Assembly (NCBI RefSeq): GCF_034541975.1
Contig: NZ_JAVYJM010000002.1
Origin: Dermacoccus abyssi
Lineage (GTDB): Bacteria; Actinomycetota; Actinomycetes; Actinomycetales; Dermatophilaceae
Length of the DNA stretch: 64,000 bases
Strand: one strand, 5' to 3'
The notes beneath the pieces were generated by a model. That model saw only the letters and a program-made list of their open reading frames with translations. It ran no database searches and was not told the DNA's origin. The number at the start of each line of letters is the position of its first letter. The first letter of the stretch is position 1. A program made the translations under genes and the position numbers. Positions 63,937-64,000 of this stretch are shown piece by piece.

Positions 63937-64000
63937 CGGTCACCATGAACACCCCATGCCACCGCTCCCGAGTTGTCAGTCGACCGGAGCGACTCCTGAG

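Overview
The window is high-GC actinobacterial DNA. The left 14.5 kb has the gene order and protein types of a Micrococcales chromosome (DUF3097, DUF4870, hemW, trmB, lepA and a FadE24/FadE23-type acyl-CoA dehydrogenase pair). A Dermacoccaceae/Dermatophilaceae-like host is my best guess, but the genus cannot be fixed from the sequence alone. From about 14.6 kb to the right edge the content is accessory: a MobF relaxase, a VirD4-like coupling ATPase, a DUF4192 protein, four insertion sequences and many poorly known genes. I read this as part of an integrative conjugative or mobilizable island whose far end lies outside the window.

Layout. 1-14.5 kb: housekeeping genes, closed by a strong hairpin terminator at 14.535-14.570 kb. 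14.8-19.2 kb: a small HTH protein, a small membrane protein and a MobF relaxase-helicase carrying a one-base frameshift. 19.3-26.1 kb: a MoxR-type AAA ATPase with two vWA/metallopeptidase-like partners, the module now split by an IS256-family element whose transposase is frameshifted. 26.2-28.2 kb: small unknown proteins, a membrane protein, a YidD-like protein and a frameshifted DUF4177-type gene. 28.4-42.1 kb: a probable biosynthetic region. It holds a 161-residue protein with a WH..IL.T..Y..FC motif, a strong terminator, an MvdD-like ATP-grasp ligase, a second and intact-looking IS256 element with a clear 9-bp target duplication, and two unknown small genes. An adenylation-thiolation-thioesterase synthetase then overlaps a flavin monooxygenase, which overlaps an aldo/keto reductase. 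A cluster of very small proteins, a phosphopantetheinyl transferase, an AlkB-like and a TauD-like 2-oxoglutarate oxygenase, and a methyltransferase follow. 42.2-47.1 kb: a ParB-like protein and a decay zone with an IS3-family element abutting an ISL3-family element, flanked by broken genes.

47.1-61.0 kb is the most striking part: a tightly packed minus-strand operon encoding GrpE-like protein, Hsp70, a large fibronectin-III-like protein, a zinc-ribbon GTPase, a GAP1-like protein, a membrane-anchored zinc-ribbon GTPase, a membrane SH3 protein, a second Hsp70, a vWA protein and a DedA-family protein. This matches the double-GTPase/GAP1 class of predicted NTPase-centred conflict systems. Its promoter-distal end is destroyed by the IS3/ISL3 pair. 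Three genes here share an N-terminal TEYP-GP motif, two of them apparently joined to a GATase1-like domain.

Several accessory genes carry single disruptive changes: the relaxase, the DUF4177 gene, one IS256 transposase, the IS3 orfB and the 43.2-kb gene. This suggests either real decay or local sequence error. All functions are inferred from motifs and context; no database search was possible.
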